From CAIWHR01 sp963823215 (GTDB lineage Bacteria; Pseudomonadota; Gammaproteobacteria; Burkholderiales; Casimicrobiaceae): DNA of 64,000 bases. The stretch is from the NCBI GenBank assembly GCA_963823215.1, contig CAWGKT010000001.1, positions 372,001 to 436,000 of the forward strand. The letters are read 5' to 3'. The notes beneath the pieces were generated by a model, which worked only from the letters and a program-made list of their open reading frames with translations, searched no databases and was not told the origin of the DNA. A program made the position numbers and the translations under genes. The number at the start of each line of letters is the position of its first letter. The first letter of the stretch is position 1. This document shows positions 52,822-61,757 of this stretch, one piece after another.

Positions 52822-53775
52822 ATGCGCACCGCCGTCCCGCCCGCTCCCGTGTCCGATACGCAGGTTCGCCGCTGGATCCGGCGCCAGCTCGCGACGACTT
52901 CGCCGCGCACGCCGTCGCTCATCATCACGGTCTGGGGCGACGCGATCGCGCCGCACGGCGGGGCGGTGATGCTCGCCGGTCTCATTGCCCTGCTCGCACC
53001 GCTCGGCATCAACGAGCGGCTCGTGCGCACGAGCGTGTTCCGCCTCGCGCGCCAGGGATGGCTGAAAGCGACGCCGGTCGGTCGCGAGAGCCTCTATCGG
53101 CTGACGAGGGACGGCGCGCGACGGTTCGAGCAGGCCTACCAGCGGATCTACGCGCCTCCTGCAGAAGGCTGGGACGACACATGGGAGCTCGTGATCGCAG
53201 ACGGATCGACGCCGGCGCATCGCCGCGCGTTGATGCAGGAACTGGGCTGGGAGGGCTTCGGCACGCTTGCGCCCGGCGTCTGCGCGCGGCCGGCGACGGG
53301 TCCCTCGGCGGTCGCGCGCATCGCCACCGCGTTGCGCGTGGCCCGCCATATCGTCGTTGTCCGTGCGCGCGACGACGCGACGCTGGGCGGGCACACGCTC
53401 GCGGACGTCGCGCCGAAGGCGTGGGACCTCGCCGGGCTCGCTGCGCACTACCGCCGGTTCCTGCTGCGGTTCGGCAGCGTCATCGATCGTTTTCGCCTGG
53501 CGGGCCAGACCGCCCACGATCCGCTGCAGGCGTTCGTCGTGCGCACGCTGCTGATCCACGCCTACCGCCGCGTGCTGCTGCGCGATCCACGATTGCCGGC
53601 CACGCTGCTGCCGCTCGACTGGCCCGGCGCGGCAGCCTACGCGCTGTGCCGCGATTTCTACCGCCTCACTCACCGCGCCTCCGAACGGCATCTGCTGGCC
53701 ACGCTGCAGGATGCCAGCGGCACGCTGCCGCCAGCCTCCGCCGCGTTCCATCACCGCTTCGGCGGGCTCGGCTGA
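52822..53775 (+). CDS. paaX: PaaX transcriptional repressor
   Basis: A 317-residue PaaX-family repressor (phenylacetyl-CoA is the effector in E. coli). Winged helix: SLIITVWGDAIAPHGGAVML and LGINERLVRTSVFRLARQGWL; then the PaaX central and C-terminal domains (ARHIVVVRARDD ... FLLRFGSVIDRF ... LLIHAYRRVLLRDPRLPATLLPLDWPG in part). The ATG at 52822 fits; a TTG at 52780 would extend into the operator region. A family repeat begins right after its stop. Confidence 0.93.
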   Translation: MRTAVPPAPVSDTQVRRWIRRQLATTSPRTPSLIITVWGDAIAPHGGAVMLAGLIALLAPLGINERLVRTSVFRLARQGWLKATPVGRESLYRLTRDGARRFEQAYQRIYAPPAEGWDDTWELVIADGSTPAHRRALMQELGWEGFGTLAPGVCARPATGPSAVARIATALRVARHIVVVRARDDATLGGHTLADVAPKAWDLAGLAAHYRRFLLRFGSVIDRFRLAGQTAHDPLQAFVVRTLLIHAYRRVLLRDPRLPATLLPLDWPGAAAYALCRDFYRLTHRASERHLLATLQDASGTLPPASAAFHHRFGGLG

Positions 53776-53857
53776 GTTGAACGGCCCCCACGCTCATTGG
53801 GTTCGCTGCCCCCCGCGGGGGCAGTCAGTGCCCTTCGGGCGGCCGGGCGGGCACTGA
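53776..53857. repeat. Intergenic repeat (locus 6)
   Basis: Single copy in plus orientation: TTGAACGGCCCCCACGCTCA, the palindrome CTGCCCCCCGCGGGGGCAG and GCCCTTCGGGCGGCCG. It starts at the paaX stop codon and ends 10 bp before the 3' end of the convergent Sel1-repeat gene. Confidence 0.93.
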
Positions 53858-53866
53858 GTCCCCAAG

Positions 53867-54622
53867 TCATTTGGCGGGAACCGACTTCGGAATGTGGGTC
53901 TTGCTCATGCGGCGAGCTTCGGCCTGAGCCTCCAGCAACTCGGCCGACGTAAGATTGCCCAGCACGGAATCGCGCGCTGACGCCGCGCCGGCCACGCCCT
54001 GGGCCGCGGCGACGTTGAGCCAGACATAGGCCCTCATGCTGTCGGCCGGGATCCCGATTCCGGTCCGATACATGAGCCCGAGCGCATATTGCGCCTTGGC
54101 ATTGCCGCTCTCCGCCGCGCGTTGCAGCCACTTCCGCGCCTCGTCGAAGTCCTGGACCGTGCCCCGACCCTCGCGCAGCGCCATGCCCAGTTCGTATTGC
54201 GCCTCCACGTTGCCATGGCGGGCCGCGCGCTCAAGCCAGTTGTGCTCCTCGCTCAGGCTCGCCGGTACCCCTTCACCGGTACCGTACATCCTGGCGAGCT
54301 CATGCTCGGCAGTCGCGTCGTTGGCCTCGGCGCGCTTCATCAACTCGGAGAGCCGCGGCACGGCGACGGTCGCGGGAGGGTCGACGCCCTCGTCCGCCGA
54401 ATCGAGCCAGGCGCCCAGTTGCCAGGCGACGGCCCCCATGCCCATCGCTATCCCGATGATCCCGGCGAGGTAGTACACGTTCCGGCTGACCACCCAGAAG
54501 CGCGCACGACATTCGCGGCACCGGTAAGGGGAGAAAAATATGTGCCGGAACGTGATTTCGGAGGCGCGCACCGACGAGCGGCGGGCGTTTTGGCTTTTGC
54601 AGGAAGGGCAGGTTCTGATCAT
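53867..54622 (-). CDS. Sel1-repeat membrane protein with N-terminal zinc ribbon
   Basis: A 251-residue protein. The N-terminus has a zinc-ribbon pattern, CPSCKS and CRECRARF. A single membrane helix (about 49-70, VYYLAGIIGIAMGMGAVAWQ) follows, then at least three Sel1-like repeats (AEHELARMYGTGEGV, AQYELGMALREGRGT, AQYALGLMYRTGIGI). Such repeats bind protein partners. It starts 4 bp after the MetE-like gene ends. Function unknown. Confidence 0.8.
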   Translation of the reverse strand: MIRTCPSCKSQNARRSSVRASEITFRHIFFSPYRCRECRARFWVVSRNVYYLAGIIGIAMGMGAVAWQLGAWLDSADEGVDPPATVAVPRLSELMKRAEANDATAEHELARMYGTGEGVPASLSEEHNWLERAARHGNVEAQYELGMALREGRGTVQDFDEARKWLQRAAESGNAKAQYALGLMYRTGIGIPADSMRAYVWLNVAAAQGVAGAASARDSVLGNLTSAELLEAQAEARRMSKTHIPKSVPAK

Positions 54623-54626
54623 GGAC

Positions 54627-55739
54627 TCAGGCGCTGCCCCAGACGTCCGTTGCGACATCGACGATCAGCCGCAACTTGGCCGCCTGCGCCTCCATGGCGA
54701 TGGCGTTGCCATGGACGGTGCTGGAGAAGCCGCATTGCGGCGACAGCGCGAGCTGTTCGAGCGGCGCGTGGCGGGCGGCCTCGTCGATGCGGCGTTTCAG
54801 CGTGTCCTTCGCTTCCATCGTCCCGACCTTGGTGGTGACGAGTCCCAGCACTACGATCTTGCCCTTGGGCAGGAAGCGTAGCGGCCGGAAATCCCCGCTG
54901 CGCTCGTCGTCGTACTCGAGAAAGTAGCCGTCCACCTTCATCTCGGACAACAGCGCCTCGGCGACCGGCTCGTAGCCTCCCTCCGCCGCCCAGGTGCTCC
55001 GGAAATTGCCGCGGCAGAGGTGCGTGCAGAGCGTCATGCCGACGGGCTTCTGCGCGACGACGCGGTTGATGAACGACGCGTAGCGGTGGGGCAGCTCGTG
55101 CGGGTCGTCGCCCCGCTGCCGGGCGGCCTCCTGCATCTTCGGATCGCACAGGTACGCGAGGTTGGTGTCGTCCATCTGCACATACGTGCATCCCGCGGCG
55201 GCGAGCGAACGCAGCTCCGCGCCATACGCGTCGGCGACATCCTGGTAGAACGGCTCGAGGTCCGGGTAGTGCTCCTTGCTGATCCCCGCCCGGCCGCCGC
55301 GAAAATGCAGCATCGTCGGCGAGGGTATCGTGACCTTCGGCGTGCGCCGCGTCAGGCCGCGCAGATACTGGAAATCGGCGAGCTGGATGTCCTTCACGTG
55401 GCGAACCCTGTCGACCACGCGCATCACCGGGGGCGCCAGTTCCTCCGTGCCGTCGGGCCTCCGGATCGTCACCACGTCCTCGCACCTGACACCGCCCAGC
55501 TGCTGGAGAAAGTCGATGTGGAAGTAGGTCCGGCGGAATTCGCCGTCGGTGATCGATTGCAGGCCGATCTCCTCCTGCATGCCCACGACTTCGCCGATCG
55601 CGCGGTCTTCGACAACGCGCAGCTCGGCCGGCGTGATCTCGCCGCGGGCCTTCTTCTCCCGCGCTTCGAGCAGGTATTTCGGGCGCAGGAAACTGCCGAC
55701 GTGATCGGCGCGAAACGGCGGTGTCGTGCGGATGGTCAA
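54627..55739 (-). CDS. Cobalamin-independent methionine synthase (MetE C-terminal) family protein
   Basis: A 370-residue protein with only the catalytic half of MetE. Zinc ligands are visible in CTHLCRGNFR (His and Cys) and SPQCGFSS, with the Glu in FLEYDDE. Classical MetE has about 750 residues; short single-domain members act as methyltransferases from other methyl donors or are uncharacterised. The neighbourhood of the protocatechuate cluster raises the possibility of handling methyl groups from methoxylated aromatics, but this is inference. Confidence 0.8.
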   Translation of the reverse strand: MTIRTTPPFRADHVGSFLRPKYLLEAREKKARGEITPAELRVVEDRAIGEVVGMQEEIGLQSITDGEFRRTYFHIDFLQQLGGVRCEDVVTIRRPDGTEELAPPVMRVVDRVRHVKDIQLADFQYLRGLTRRTPKVTIPSPTMLHFRGGRAGISKEHYPDLEPFYQDVADAYGAELRSLAAAGCTYVQMDDTNLAYLCDPKMQEAARQRGDDPHELPHRYASFINRVVAQKPVGMTLCTHLCRGNFRSTWAAEGGYEPVAEALLSEMKVDGYFLEYDDERSGDFRPLRFLPKGKIVVLGLVTTKVGTMEAKDTLKRRIDEAARHAPLEQLALSPQCGFSSTVHGNAIAMEAQAAKLRLIVDVATDVWGSA

Positions 55740-55781
55740 CGCAATTGTCCTTTCGCATGGCTCGGCTGCATTGCGCCGATT

Positions 55782-56690
55782 CTATCCCGTTCGGGACACC
55801 GCGAGGGCCGGTCCTATGAGTCTCTCGATCAACTCGATCGCGCGCTGCTGGATGGGCGTGGACGGGCGCTGCGCCGAAATGGCGATGGCGAGCGTGCTCG
55901 TGAGGCGCGGCTGCACGATGGCCCGCGCGTAGAGCCGCCGCGCCGCGTCCCCGCCATGGAGCGCCCGTGGCGAGAGCACCGCGAAGCCGTGGCCCTCGGC
56001 AACGAGCTCCAGGATCGCCGGCACCGCATCGATCTCCATCGCAACCTGCGGGCGCAGGCCCACGCCCGCGAGCCGTGTCTCGACGAGCATCCGGATGGCG
56101 TGCGGGCGGCTCGGAATGAGCAGCGGATAGCGCGGCAGGTCGCGCAGCCGCAGCGTGACCGTGCCGCGTCCCGTCCGCTTCGGCCCGATGAGGCAGAGCT
56201 GCTCCTCGAGCAGAGGCCGGGTGTCGACCGCCGGCGAGGCGACGGGGTTGTAGACGACACCCACGTCGACGCGCCCGACCAGCAGCCACTCGTGGATGGT
56301 CGCCGACAGGCCCTCGACGATGGCCAGCGAGCCGTCGGGGAAACGCTGCCGGAACTCGCGCACGACCGGCACGGTGAGATGTCGCGAGACTGTGGGCGGG
56401 AGCCCGACGACGACATGGCCGACCGGCGCGTCCTTGGCCTCGTCGACCTCGCGCCGCGCCCGGTCGACCTGCTGCAGGATACCCCGCGCGTGATCGAGCA
56501 GGCGCTTGCCGGCTTCGGTCGGCGTTGCGCCGCGCCCGTTGCGCAGCAGCAGGTTCTGGCGCAGCTCCACCTCGAGGCTGCGGATCTGCCGGCTGATCGC
56601 GGGCTGGGCGATTCCCAGCACGCGTCCCGCGCGGCTGAATCCCCCGAGGTCGACCACGTTCACGAAGTACTCGAGCTGCTTGAGATCCAT
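55782..56690 (-). CDS. LysR-family regulator of the protocatechuate cluster
   Basis: A 302-residue LysR-type regulator. HTH: GGFSRAGRVLGIAQPAISRQIRSLE; the effector domain contains VGHVVVGLPPTVSRHL and VEGHGFAVLSPRAL. It is divergent from galD, with a perfect T-N11-A palindrome in the 130-bp region between them, so it probably controls the lig genes. The inducer is unknown. Confidence 0.85.
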   Translation of the reverse strand: MDLKQLEYFVNVVDLGGFSRAGRVLGIAQPAISRQIRSLEVELRQNLLLRNGRGATPTEAGKRLLDHARGILQQVDRARREVDEAKDAPVGHVVVGLPPTVSRHLTVPVVREFRQRFPDGSLAIVEGLSATIHEWLLVGRVDVGVVYNPVASPAVDTRPLLEEQLCLIGPKRTGRGTVTLRLRDLPRYPLLIPSRPHAIRMLVETRLAGVGLRPQVAMEIDAVPAILELVAEGHGFAVLSPRALHGGDAARRLYARAIVQPRLTSTLAIAISAQRPSTPIQQRAIELIERLIGPALAVSRTG

Positions 56691-56727
56691 GTGCGCGCCC
56701 CTTGGTTTCCGAAGGACTCCGCTCACC

Positions 56728-56742
56728 ATGCCGATATGGCAT
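56728..56742. promoter_or_regulatory. LysR-type operator between regulator and galD
   Basis: ATGCC-GATAT-GGCAT is a perfect 15-bp palindrome that holds the T-N11-A rule (T56729, A56741). It overlaps a second palindrome GATAT-GGC-ATATC (56733-56745). A -10-like TATAGC lies at 56752-56757. Confidence 0.65.
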
Positions 56743-56820
56743 ATCTGATAGTATAGCAATGCGACTTTTCGATGGATCTTCATTGGCGCACAATTCCTGC
56801 GGGCGCCTGGAGAGACCGTC

Positions 56821-57927
56821 ATGCAAACCGCCATTCCCTGCCTGTTCATGCGCGGCGGCACGTCGCGCGGGCCCTTCTTTGCCGAATTGGACCTGCCGGA
56901 AGATCCGGCGCTGCGCGACCGAGTGCTGCTCGCTGCCATGGGCTCGCCGGATGCGCGCCAGATCGACGGCCTCGGCGGCGCCGATCCGCTGACGAGCAAA
57001 GTCGGCATCGTCGCGCGCTCCTCGCGACCCGGCGCGGACCTCGATTTCCTGTTCGCGCAGGTACTGATCGACGAGGCGCGCGTCGACACCACCCCCAACT
57101 GCGGCAACATGCTCGCGGCAGTGGGGCCGTTCGCGCTGGAACGGGGCCTCATCGCGGCGACCGGCGCCGAGACCACCGTGCGGATTTTGACGCGCAACAC
57201 CGGCATGCTGTCGGACATCGTGTTGCAGACACCTGGTGGCCGGATAACCTACGAGGGTTCGGCGCGCATCGATGGCGTGCCGGGAACCTCGGCGCCGATC
57301 CGGATCAGCTTTCTCGAAACGGCCGGTTCGGTCTGCGGCAAGTTGCTGCCGACCGGCCGCGTCGTCGACACGTTCGACGGCGTCCCGGTGACCTGCATTG
57401 ATAATGGCATGCCGGTGGTCGTGATTCGTGCTGCGGACCTCGGCCGCACCGGCTATGAGTCGCGCGACGCGCTCAACGCCGACACCGCGCTCAAGGCGCG
57501 CATCGAATCGATACGGCGACAGGCGGGGCCATTGATGAACCTCGGCGACGTGGCGAAGAAGGTCGTCCCCAAGGTGTCACTGATCGCGCCGCCACGGTCG
57601 ACCGGCAGTCTCTGCTCGCGGACCTTCATTCCGCACGACTGCCACGCGGCCGTCGGCGTGCTCGGCGCCGTGACGCTCGCGACCGCCGCGGTCCTGACGG
57701 GCTCGGTGGCCGACGGCGTCGCAATGCTGCCTCCGGGGCACCGCAAGGCGGTGTCGGTGGAGCACCCGACCGGCGAGTTCACCGTCGAGCTCGAGCTCGA
57801 TCCCGAGCACCCGCAAGATGTGCTCCGGGCCGCGCTTCTGCGCACAGCCCGGCTCATCATGCGCGGGGAAGTGTTGATTCCGCACACGGTGTGGGACGGC
57901 GAGGCTACCTTGCGGCATGCCGCCTGA
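56821..57927 (+). CDS. galD: 4-oxalomesaconate tautomerase (GalD/LigU type)
   Basis: A 368-residue PrpF-fold isomerase. Seen: PCLFMRGGTSRGPFF, GLGGADPLTSKVGIV, DTTPNCGNMLAAVGPFAL with the catalytic Cys, and TGSLCSRTFIPHDCHAAVGV with a second Cys. In the 4,5-cleavage pathway it interconverts 4-oxalomesaconate keto and enol or double-bond isomers. Context with ligK, ligI, ligABC and ligJ supports this over the methylcitrate-pathway role of PrpF. Confidence 0.88.
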   Translation: MQTAIPCLFMRGGTSRGPFFAELDLPEDPALRDRVLLAAMGSPDARQIDGLGGADPLTSKVGIVARSSRPGADLDFLFAQVLIDEARVDTTPNCGNMLAAVGPFALERGLIAATGAETTVRILTRNTGMLSDIVLQTPGGRITYEGSARIDGVPGTSAPIRISFLETAGSVCGKLLPTGRVVDTFDGVPVTCIDNGMPVVVIRAADLGRTGYESRDALNADTALKARIESIRRQAGPLMNLGDVAKKVVPKVSLIAPPRSTGSLCSRTFIPHDCHAAVGVLGAVTLATAAVLTGSVADGVAMLPPGHRKAVSVEHPTGEFTVELELDPEHPQDVLRAALLRTARLIMRGEVLIPHTVWDGEATLRHAA

Positions 57928-57969
57928 CACGAACGCAGGAACTCTGAACCAGCGGAAGGCGCGAACGCG

Positions 57970-58662
57970 ATGAATCATTTCCAGACAACGGGCATCGTCG
58001 TGCGCGACGGGCCGCGCGCCGATCCCGCGGTGGTCGAGCGGCTCGGCCGGTTCAGCGTCGCGACTGTGCACGAGGCGCAGCGCCGCACCGGCTTGCTGCA
58101 GTCGTACATGCGCCCGGTCTGGCCGAGGTCGGCGGCCTGCGGCTCCGCGGTCACGGTGCTGGCCCAGCCGGGCGACAACTGGATGCTGCACGTCGTCGCC
58201 GAAGTGATCCGCCCCGGTGACATCGTCGTGGTCGCCGTGACCACGGCGAACGACGACGGCATGTTCGGCGACCTCCTCGCGACGTCGTACCTGGCGCGCG
58301 GCGCGCGCGCGCTGGTCATCGACGCGGGAGTGCGCGACACGCGCAGCCTGGCCGAAATGCAGTTTCCCGTCTGGTCGCGCGCGGTCTGCGCGCGCGGCAC
58401 GGTGAAGGCGACGCTCGGCGCGGTCAACGTGCCGGTGGTCTGCGCGGGCATGCTCGTCCATCCCGGCGACGTGATCGTCGCCGACGACGACGGCGTGGTG
58501 GTGGTGCCGCGCGCCGACGCTGCGACCGTGGCCGAATCCTCTGCGGCGCGCGAGAAGAAGGAAGAGGCGACGCGCGTCCGCCTCGCTGCCGGCGAGCTTG
58601 GGCTCGACATCTACGGCATGCGCGAGGCGCTGGCAAAGGCCGGCCTCAAGTACATCGAGTGA
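57970..58662 (+). CDS. ligK: 4-carboxy-4-hydroxy-2-oxoadipate aldolase
   Basis: A 230-residue RraA-fold class II aldolase that splits 4-carboxy-4-hydroxy-2-oxoadipate to pyruvate and oxaloacetate. Seen: PGDNWMLHVVAEVIRPGDIVV, TTANDDGMFGDLLATSYLARG and VIDAGVRDTRSLAEM, the substrate and metal sites of this family. It lies 42 bp after galD. The RNase-E inhibitor RraA is shorter and lacks the C-terminal tail seen here. Confidence 0.92.
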   Translation: MNHFQTTGIVVRDGPRADPAVVERLGRFSVATVHEAQRRTGLLQSYMRPVWPRSAACGSAVTVLAQPGDNWMLHVVAEVIRPGDIVVVAVTTANDDGMFGDLLATSYLARGARALVIDAGVRDTRSLAEMQFPVWSRAVCARGTVKATLGAVNVPVVCAGMLVHPGDVIVADDDGVVVVPRADAATVAESSAAREKKEEATRVRLAAGELGLDIYGMREALAKAGLKYIE

Positions 58663-58667
58663 CGGGA

Positions 58668-59588
58668 ATGGGTGCATCCCCGGTTGCGGCGCAACTCCGT
58701 GTCGGCCTCGTCGGCTACGGCGAGGTTGGACGCATCCTCGCCGAGGATCTGCGCGCGCGCGGCGTCGCGCGGATCGGGGCATACGACATCAAGCTCGGCA
58801 CCATTCAGGAAGGCCCGCTCACGCTACACGCGGCGCAGCACGGCGTGTGGCTCGCGGCCTCGCCCGAGTCGCTGGCGGTGGAGGCGGATCTCGTGCTGTC
58901 CGCCGTCACGGCGAGCCAGACGGTCGCCGTCGCCGAAGCCTGGGCGCCGGCCATCCGGCCGCGCACCTGGTTCCTCGATTTCAACTCGGCCTCGCCCGGC
59001 GCGAAGATCAGGGCTGCCGCCCTGATCGACGGCGCCGGAGGCCGTTTCGTCGAGGGCGCGGTGATGACCTCCGTGCCGCCCTATCGCATTCGCGTGCCGC
59101 TGCTGCTTGGCGGGTCGCACGCGGACGAGCTCAGGCCCCTGCTGGACGAGCTCGGCTTCGTCGCGAAGGTCGGTTCCCGGAAGCTCGGCGTGGCCTCCGC
59201 CACCAAGATGTGCCGCAGCGTGGTGATCAAGGGCCTCGAGGCGATGGTGATCGAGAGCTACACCACCGCCCGCGCCTATGGCGTCGAGGCCGCCATGCTG
59301 GCGTCGCTGGCCGAGACTTTTCCCGGCATCGACTGGGAGCGGCAGGGAGCGTATTTCTTCGAACGCGCGATCCAGCACGGTCGCCGCCGCGCCGAGGAGA
59401 TGCGCGAGGCCGCGCAGACCGTGCGCGAGACCGGCCTCGAGCCGTGGTCCGCCGCCGGCACCGCGCAGCGCCAGGCCTGGATGGCCGACCTCGCCGATGC
59501 CGGCGCAATGGGCGACCGCGAGGCGCCGCGCGCGGACTGGCGCGTCGATGCGGACCGCATCCTTGCCGCGCTCGTCCAGACCAGGTGA
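58668..59588 (+). CDS. DUF1932 NAD(P)-binding protein in the lig cluster
   Basis: A 306-residue dehydrogenase-like protein: N-terminal Rossmann fold (VGLVGYGEVGRILAEDL) and a C-terminal DUF1932 domain (VASATKMCRSVVIKGLEAMVIES). It resembles 3-hydroxyisobutyrate/6-phosphogluconate dehydrogenases. No step of the known 4,5-cleavage pathway requires it, yet it sits between ligK and ligI with tight spacing. The ATG at 58668 was taken; a GTG at 58659 overlapping the ligK stop is possible. It may match the unassigned pmdF-type position of Comamonas clusters. Confidence 0.78.
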   Translation: MGASPVAAQLRVGLVGYGEVGRILAEDLRARGVARIGAYDIKLGTIQEGPLTLHAAQHGVWLAASPESLAVEADLVLSAVTASQTVAVAEAWAPAIRPRTWFLDFNSASPGAKIRAAALIDGAGGRFVEGAVMTSVPPYRIRVPLLLGGSHADELRPLLDELGFVAKVGSRKLGVASATKMCRSVVIKGLEAMVIESYTTARAYGVEAAMLASLAETFPGIDWERQGAYFFERAIQHGRRRAEEMREAAQTVRETGLEPWSAAGTAQRQAWMADLADAGAMGDREAPRADWRVDADRILAALVQTR

Positions 59589-59611
59589 CCGGCACTTCGA
59601 TACTTACAGCC

Positions 59612-60484
59612 ATGGATCCCGATTACCTGCCCTTCCATCCCCATCCCTCGCGGCCCCGTTTCACGCCGCCTCCGGGCGCGGTGGACGCGCACTGCCACGT
59701 GTTCGGTCCGGGAACAATGTTCCCCTGGGCGCCGGAACGCAAATACACCCCGTGCGATGCCCCAAAGGAGAAGCTCGTCGCGCTGCGCGACTTCCTCGGC
59801 TTCGAGCGCAACGTCATCGTCCAGGCGACCTGCCACGGCAACGACAACCGCGCGCTAGTCGATGCCCTTGCCCACTCCGGGGGCATGGCGCGCGGCGTGG
59901 CCTCCGTCGGACGCGACGTGACCGACGCCGAGCTCCAGGCATTGCACACCGCCGGCGTGCGCGGGACGCGCTTCAATTTCGTTCGGCGTCTGGTCGATTT
60001 CACACCACGCGAGGTCCTGCTCGAAATCGCCGGCCGCATCGCGCCGCTGGGATGGCACGTCGTCGTGTACTTCGAGGCGCAGGACCTGCCCGAGCTGTGG
60101 GACTTCTTCACCGCGCTGCCCACCACGGTCGTCGTCGATCACATGGGGCGACCCGACGTCGCGCAGCCCGTCGACGGCCCGGAGTTCGAGCGCTTCGTCC
60201 GGCTTCTTTCCGAGCATCCGAACATCTGGTCGAAGGTGAGCTGCCCCGAGCGACTGTCGAAGTCGGGTCCTCCGTCTTATGATGACGTGGTGCCGTTCGC
60301 GCGCCGGCTGGTCGAGACGTTTCCGGACCGTGTGCTCTGGGGCACCGATTGGCCACATCCCAACATGAAAACCCACATGCCCGATGACGGCGCACTGGTC
60401 GACTTCGTGCCGCGCATCGCCACCACGCCCGAGCTGCAGCGCAAGCTCCTGGTGGACAATCCGCTGCGCCTCTACTGGATCTGA
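59612..60484 (+). CDS. ligI: 2-pyrone-4,6-dicarboxylate hydrolase
   Basis: A 290-residue amidohydrolase-fold enzyme that opens the pyrone ring to 4-oxalomesaconate. Seen: AVDAHCHVFGPG, VDHMGRPD and WGTDWPHPNMK, the metal and proton-transfer positions of LigI, and the substrate-binding FERNVIVQATCHGNDN. It starts 23 bp after the DUF1932 gene and ends 8 bp before ligA. Confidence 0.92.
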   Translation: MDPDYLPFHPHPSRPRFTPPPGAVDAHCHVFGPGTMFPWAPERKYTPCDAPKEKLVALRDFLGFERNVIVQATCHGNDNRALVDALAHSGGMARGVASVGRDVTDAELQALHTAGVRGTRFNFVRRLVDFTPREVLLEIAGRIAPLGWHVVVYFEAQDLPELWDFFTALPTTVVVDHMGRPDVAQPVDGPEFERFVRLLSEHPNIWSKVSCPERLSKSGPPSYDDVVPFARRLVETFPDRVLWGTDWPHPNMKTHMPDDGALVDFVPRIATTPELQRKLLVDNPLRLYWI

Positions 60485-60492
60485 CGCACTCG

Positions 60493-60897
60493 ATGAATGA
60501 TTACAGCGAGGCCTTCAAGGACATCCCCGGCACGGTCGTGTTCGACGCGGTGCAGTCGCGGCGCGGCTATCACCTCAACATGTTCTGCATGTCGCTGATG
60601 AAGGCCGACAACCGCGCGGCGTTCAAGGCCGGCGAGCGCGCCTTCCTCGAGCGGTATCCGATGACCGAAGACCAGCGCCGGGCCGTGCTCGATCGCGACT
60701 ACAACCGGATGATCGCGCTGGGCGGCAACATCTACTTCCTGGCGAAGATCGGCGCCACCGACGGCTACTCGTTCCAGAATCTGGCCTCCAAGATGACCGG
60801 CATGTCGGAGGACGCGTACCTGGCGATGATGCTCGCGGGTGGTCGCTCCCCCGAGGGAAACCGCAGCCTCGCGGAACACGGGCAAAGGAGCCGATAG
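60493..60897 (+). CDS. ligA: Protocatechuate 4,5-dioxygenase alpha subunit
   Basis: A 134-residue small subunit: IPGTVVFDAVQSRRGYHLNMFCMSLMK, NRAAFKAGERAFLERYPM and NIYFLAKIGATDGYSFQ. LigA forms the lid over the active site in the beta subunit. It precedes ligB by 1 bp. Gallate dioxygenases fuse the two subunits in one chain; here they are separate, as in LigAB/PmdAB. Confidence 0.94.
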   Translation: MNDYSEAFKDIPGTVVFDAVQSRRGYHLNMFCMSLMKADNRAAFKAGERAFLERYPMTEDQRRAVLDRDYNRMIALGGNIYFLAKIGATDGYSFQNLASKMTGMSEDAYLAMMLAGGRSPEGNRSLAEHGQRSR

Positions 60898-60898
60898 G

Positions 60899-61741
60899 AT
60901 GGCCAGAATCAGCGCGGGGCTCGCGACGTCGCACGTGCCGGCCATCGGCGCGGCGATCGACCTCGGCAAGACCGGCGAGGCCTACTGGCAGCCCGTGCTC
61001 GCGGGCTATGACTTCTCCAAGCGGTGGATCGCCAAGCACAAGCCCGATGTCGTGATCCTCGTCTACAACGACCATGCGTCGGCCTTCTCGCTGGAGCTGA
61101 TCCCGACGTTCGCCATCGGTTGCGCCGAGTCCTTTGCGCCGGCCGACGAGGGCTGGGGACCGCGCCCGGTACCGGTCGTGGAAGGCCATCCGGATCTCGC
61201 CTGGCACATCGCGCAGTCGACGATCCTGGACGAATTCGACATGACGATCGTCAACCGGATGGACGTCGATCACGGCTTGACGGTACCGCTCTCGCTGCTG
61301 TTCGGCCAGCCTGCGGCCTGGCCCTGCAAAGTCGTGCCGCTCGCGATCAACGTCGTCCAGTATCCGCCACCGACAGGCAACCGGTGCTACAACCTTGGCA
61401 AGGCGATCAGGAAGGCCGTGGAATCCTTCGACCAGGACCTCAAGGTGATGGTGTGGGGCACCGGCGGCATGTCGCACCAGCTGCAGGGGCCGCGCGCGGG
61501 CCTTATCAATCGCGAGTTCGACACGCGCTTCCTCGATCGCCTGACCGCGGATCCCGAAGGCCTCGCGCGGCTGCCGCACATCGACTACGTTCGTGAAGCC
61601 GGATCCGAGGGCATCGAGCTTGTGATGTGGCTGATCATGCGCGGAGCGCTACACGCGGACGCGCGCGAGATCTACCGCTTCTATCATGTGCCGGCGTCGA
61701 ACACGGCGGTCGGGCACATAATTCTGGAGAACCCGCGCTGA
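60899..61741 (+). CDS. ligB: Protocatechuate 4,5-dioxygenase beta subunit (catalytic)
   Basis: A 280-residue extradiol dioxygenase subunit that opens protocatechuate to 4-carboxy-2-hydroxymuconate semialdehyde. The Fe(II) ligands fit H12, H59 and E240, with acid/base H193 (GGMSHQLQGPRAGL); these equal H12, H61, E242 and H195 of the Sphingobium enzyme with a two-residue offset. The start at 60899 gives the usual MARISAGLATSHVP. Confidence 0.95.
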   Translation: MARISAGLATSHVPAIGAAIDLGKTGEAYWQPVLAGYDFSKRWIAKHKPDVVILVYNDHASAFSLELIPTFAIGCAESFAPADEGWGPRPVPVVEGHPDLAWHIAQSTILDEFDMTIVNRMDVDHGLTVPLSLLFGQPAAWPCKVVPLAINVVQYPPPTGNRCYNLGKAIRKAVESFDQDLKVMVWGTGGMSHQLQGPRAGLINREFDTRFLDRLTADPEGLARLPHIDYVREAGSEGIELVMWLIMRGALHADAREIYRFYHVPASNTAVGHIILENPR

Positions 61742-61757
61742 CGGCGCGCGGCATGGG

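Noticed and set aside
56821..57927. PrpF of the methylcitrate pathway
   Set aside because: No prpB, prpC or acnD nearby; the seven other genes are all for protocatechuate 4,5-cleavage.
60493..61741. Gallate dioxygenase
   Set aside because: Gallate dioxygenases of this family are single fused chains; here alpha and beta are separate genes as in LigAB.
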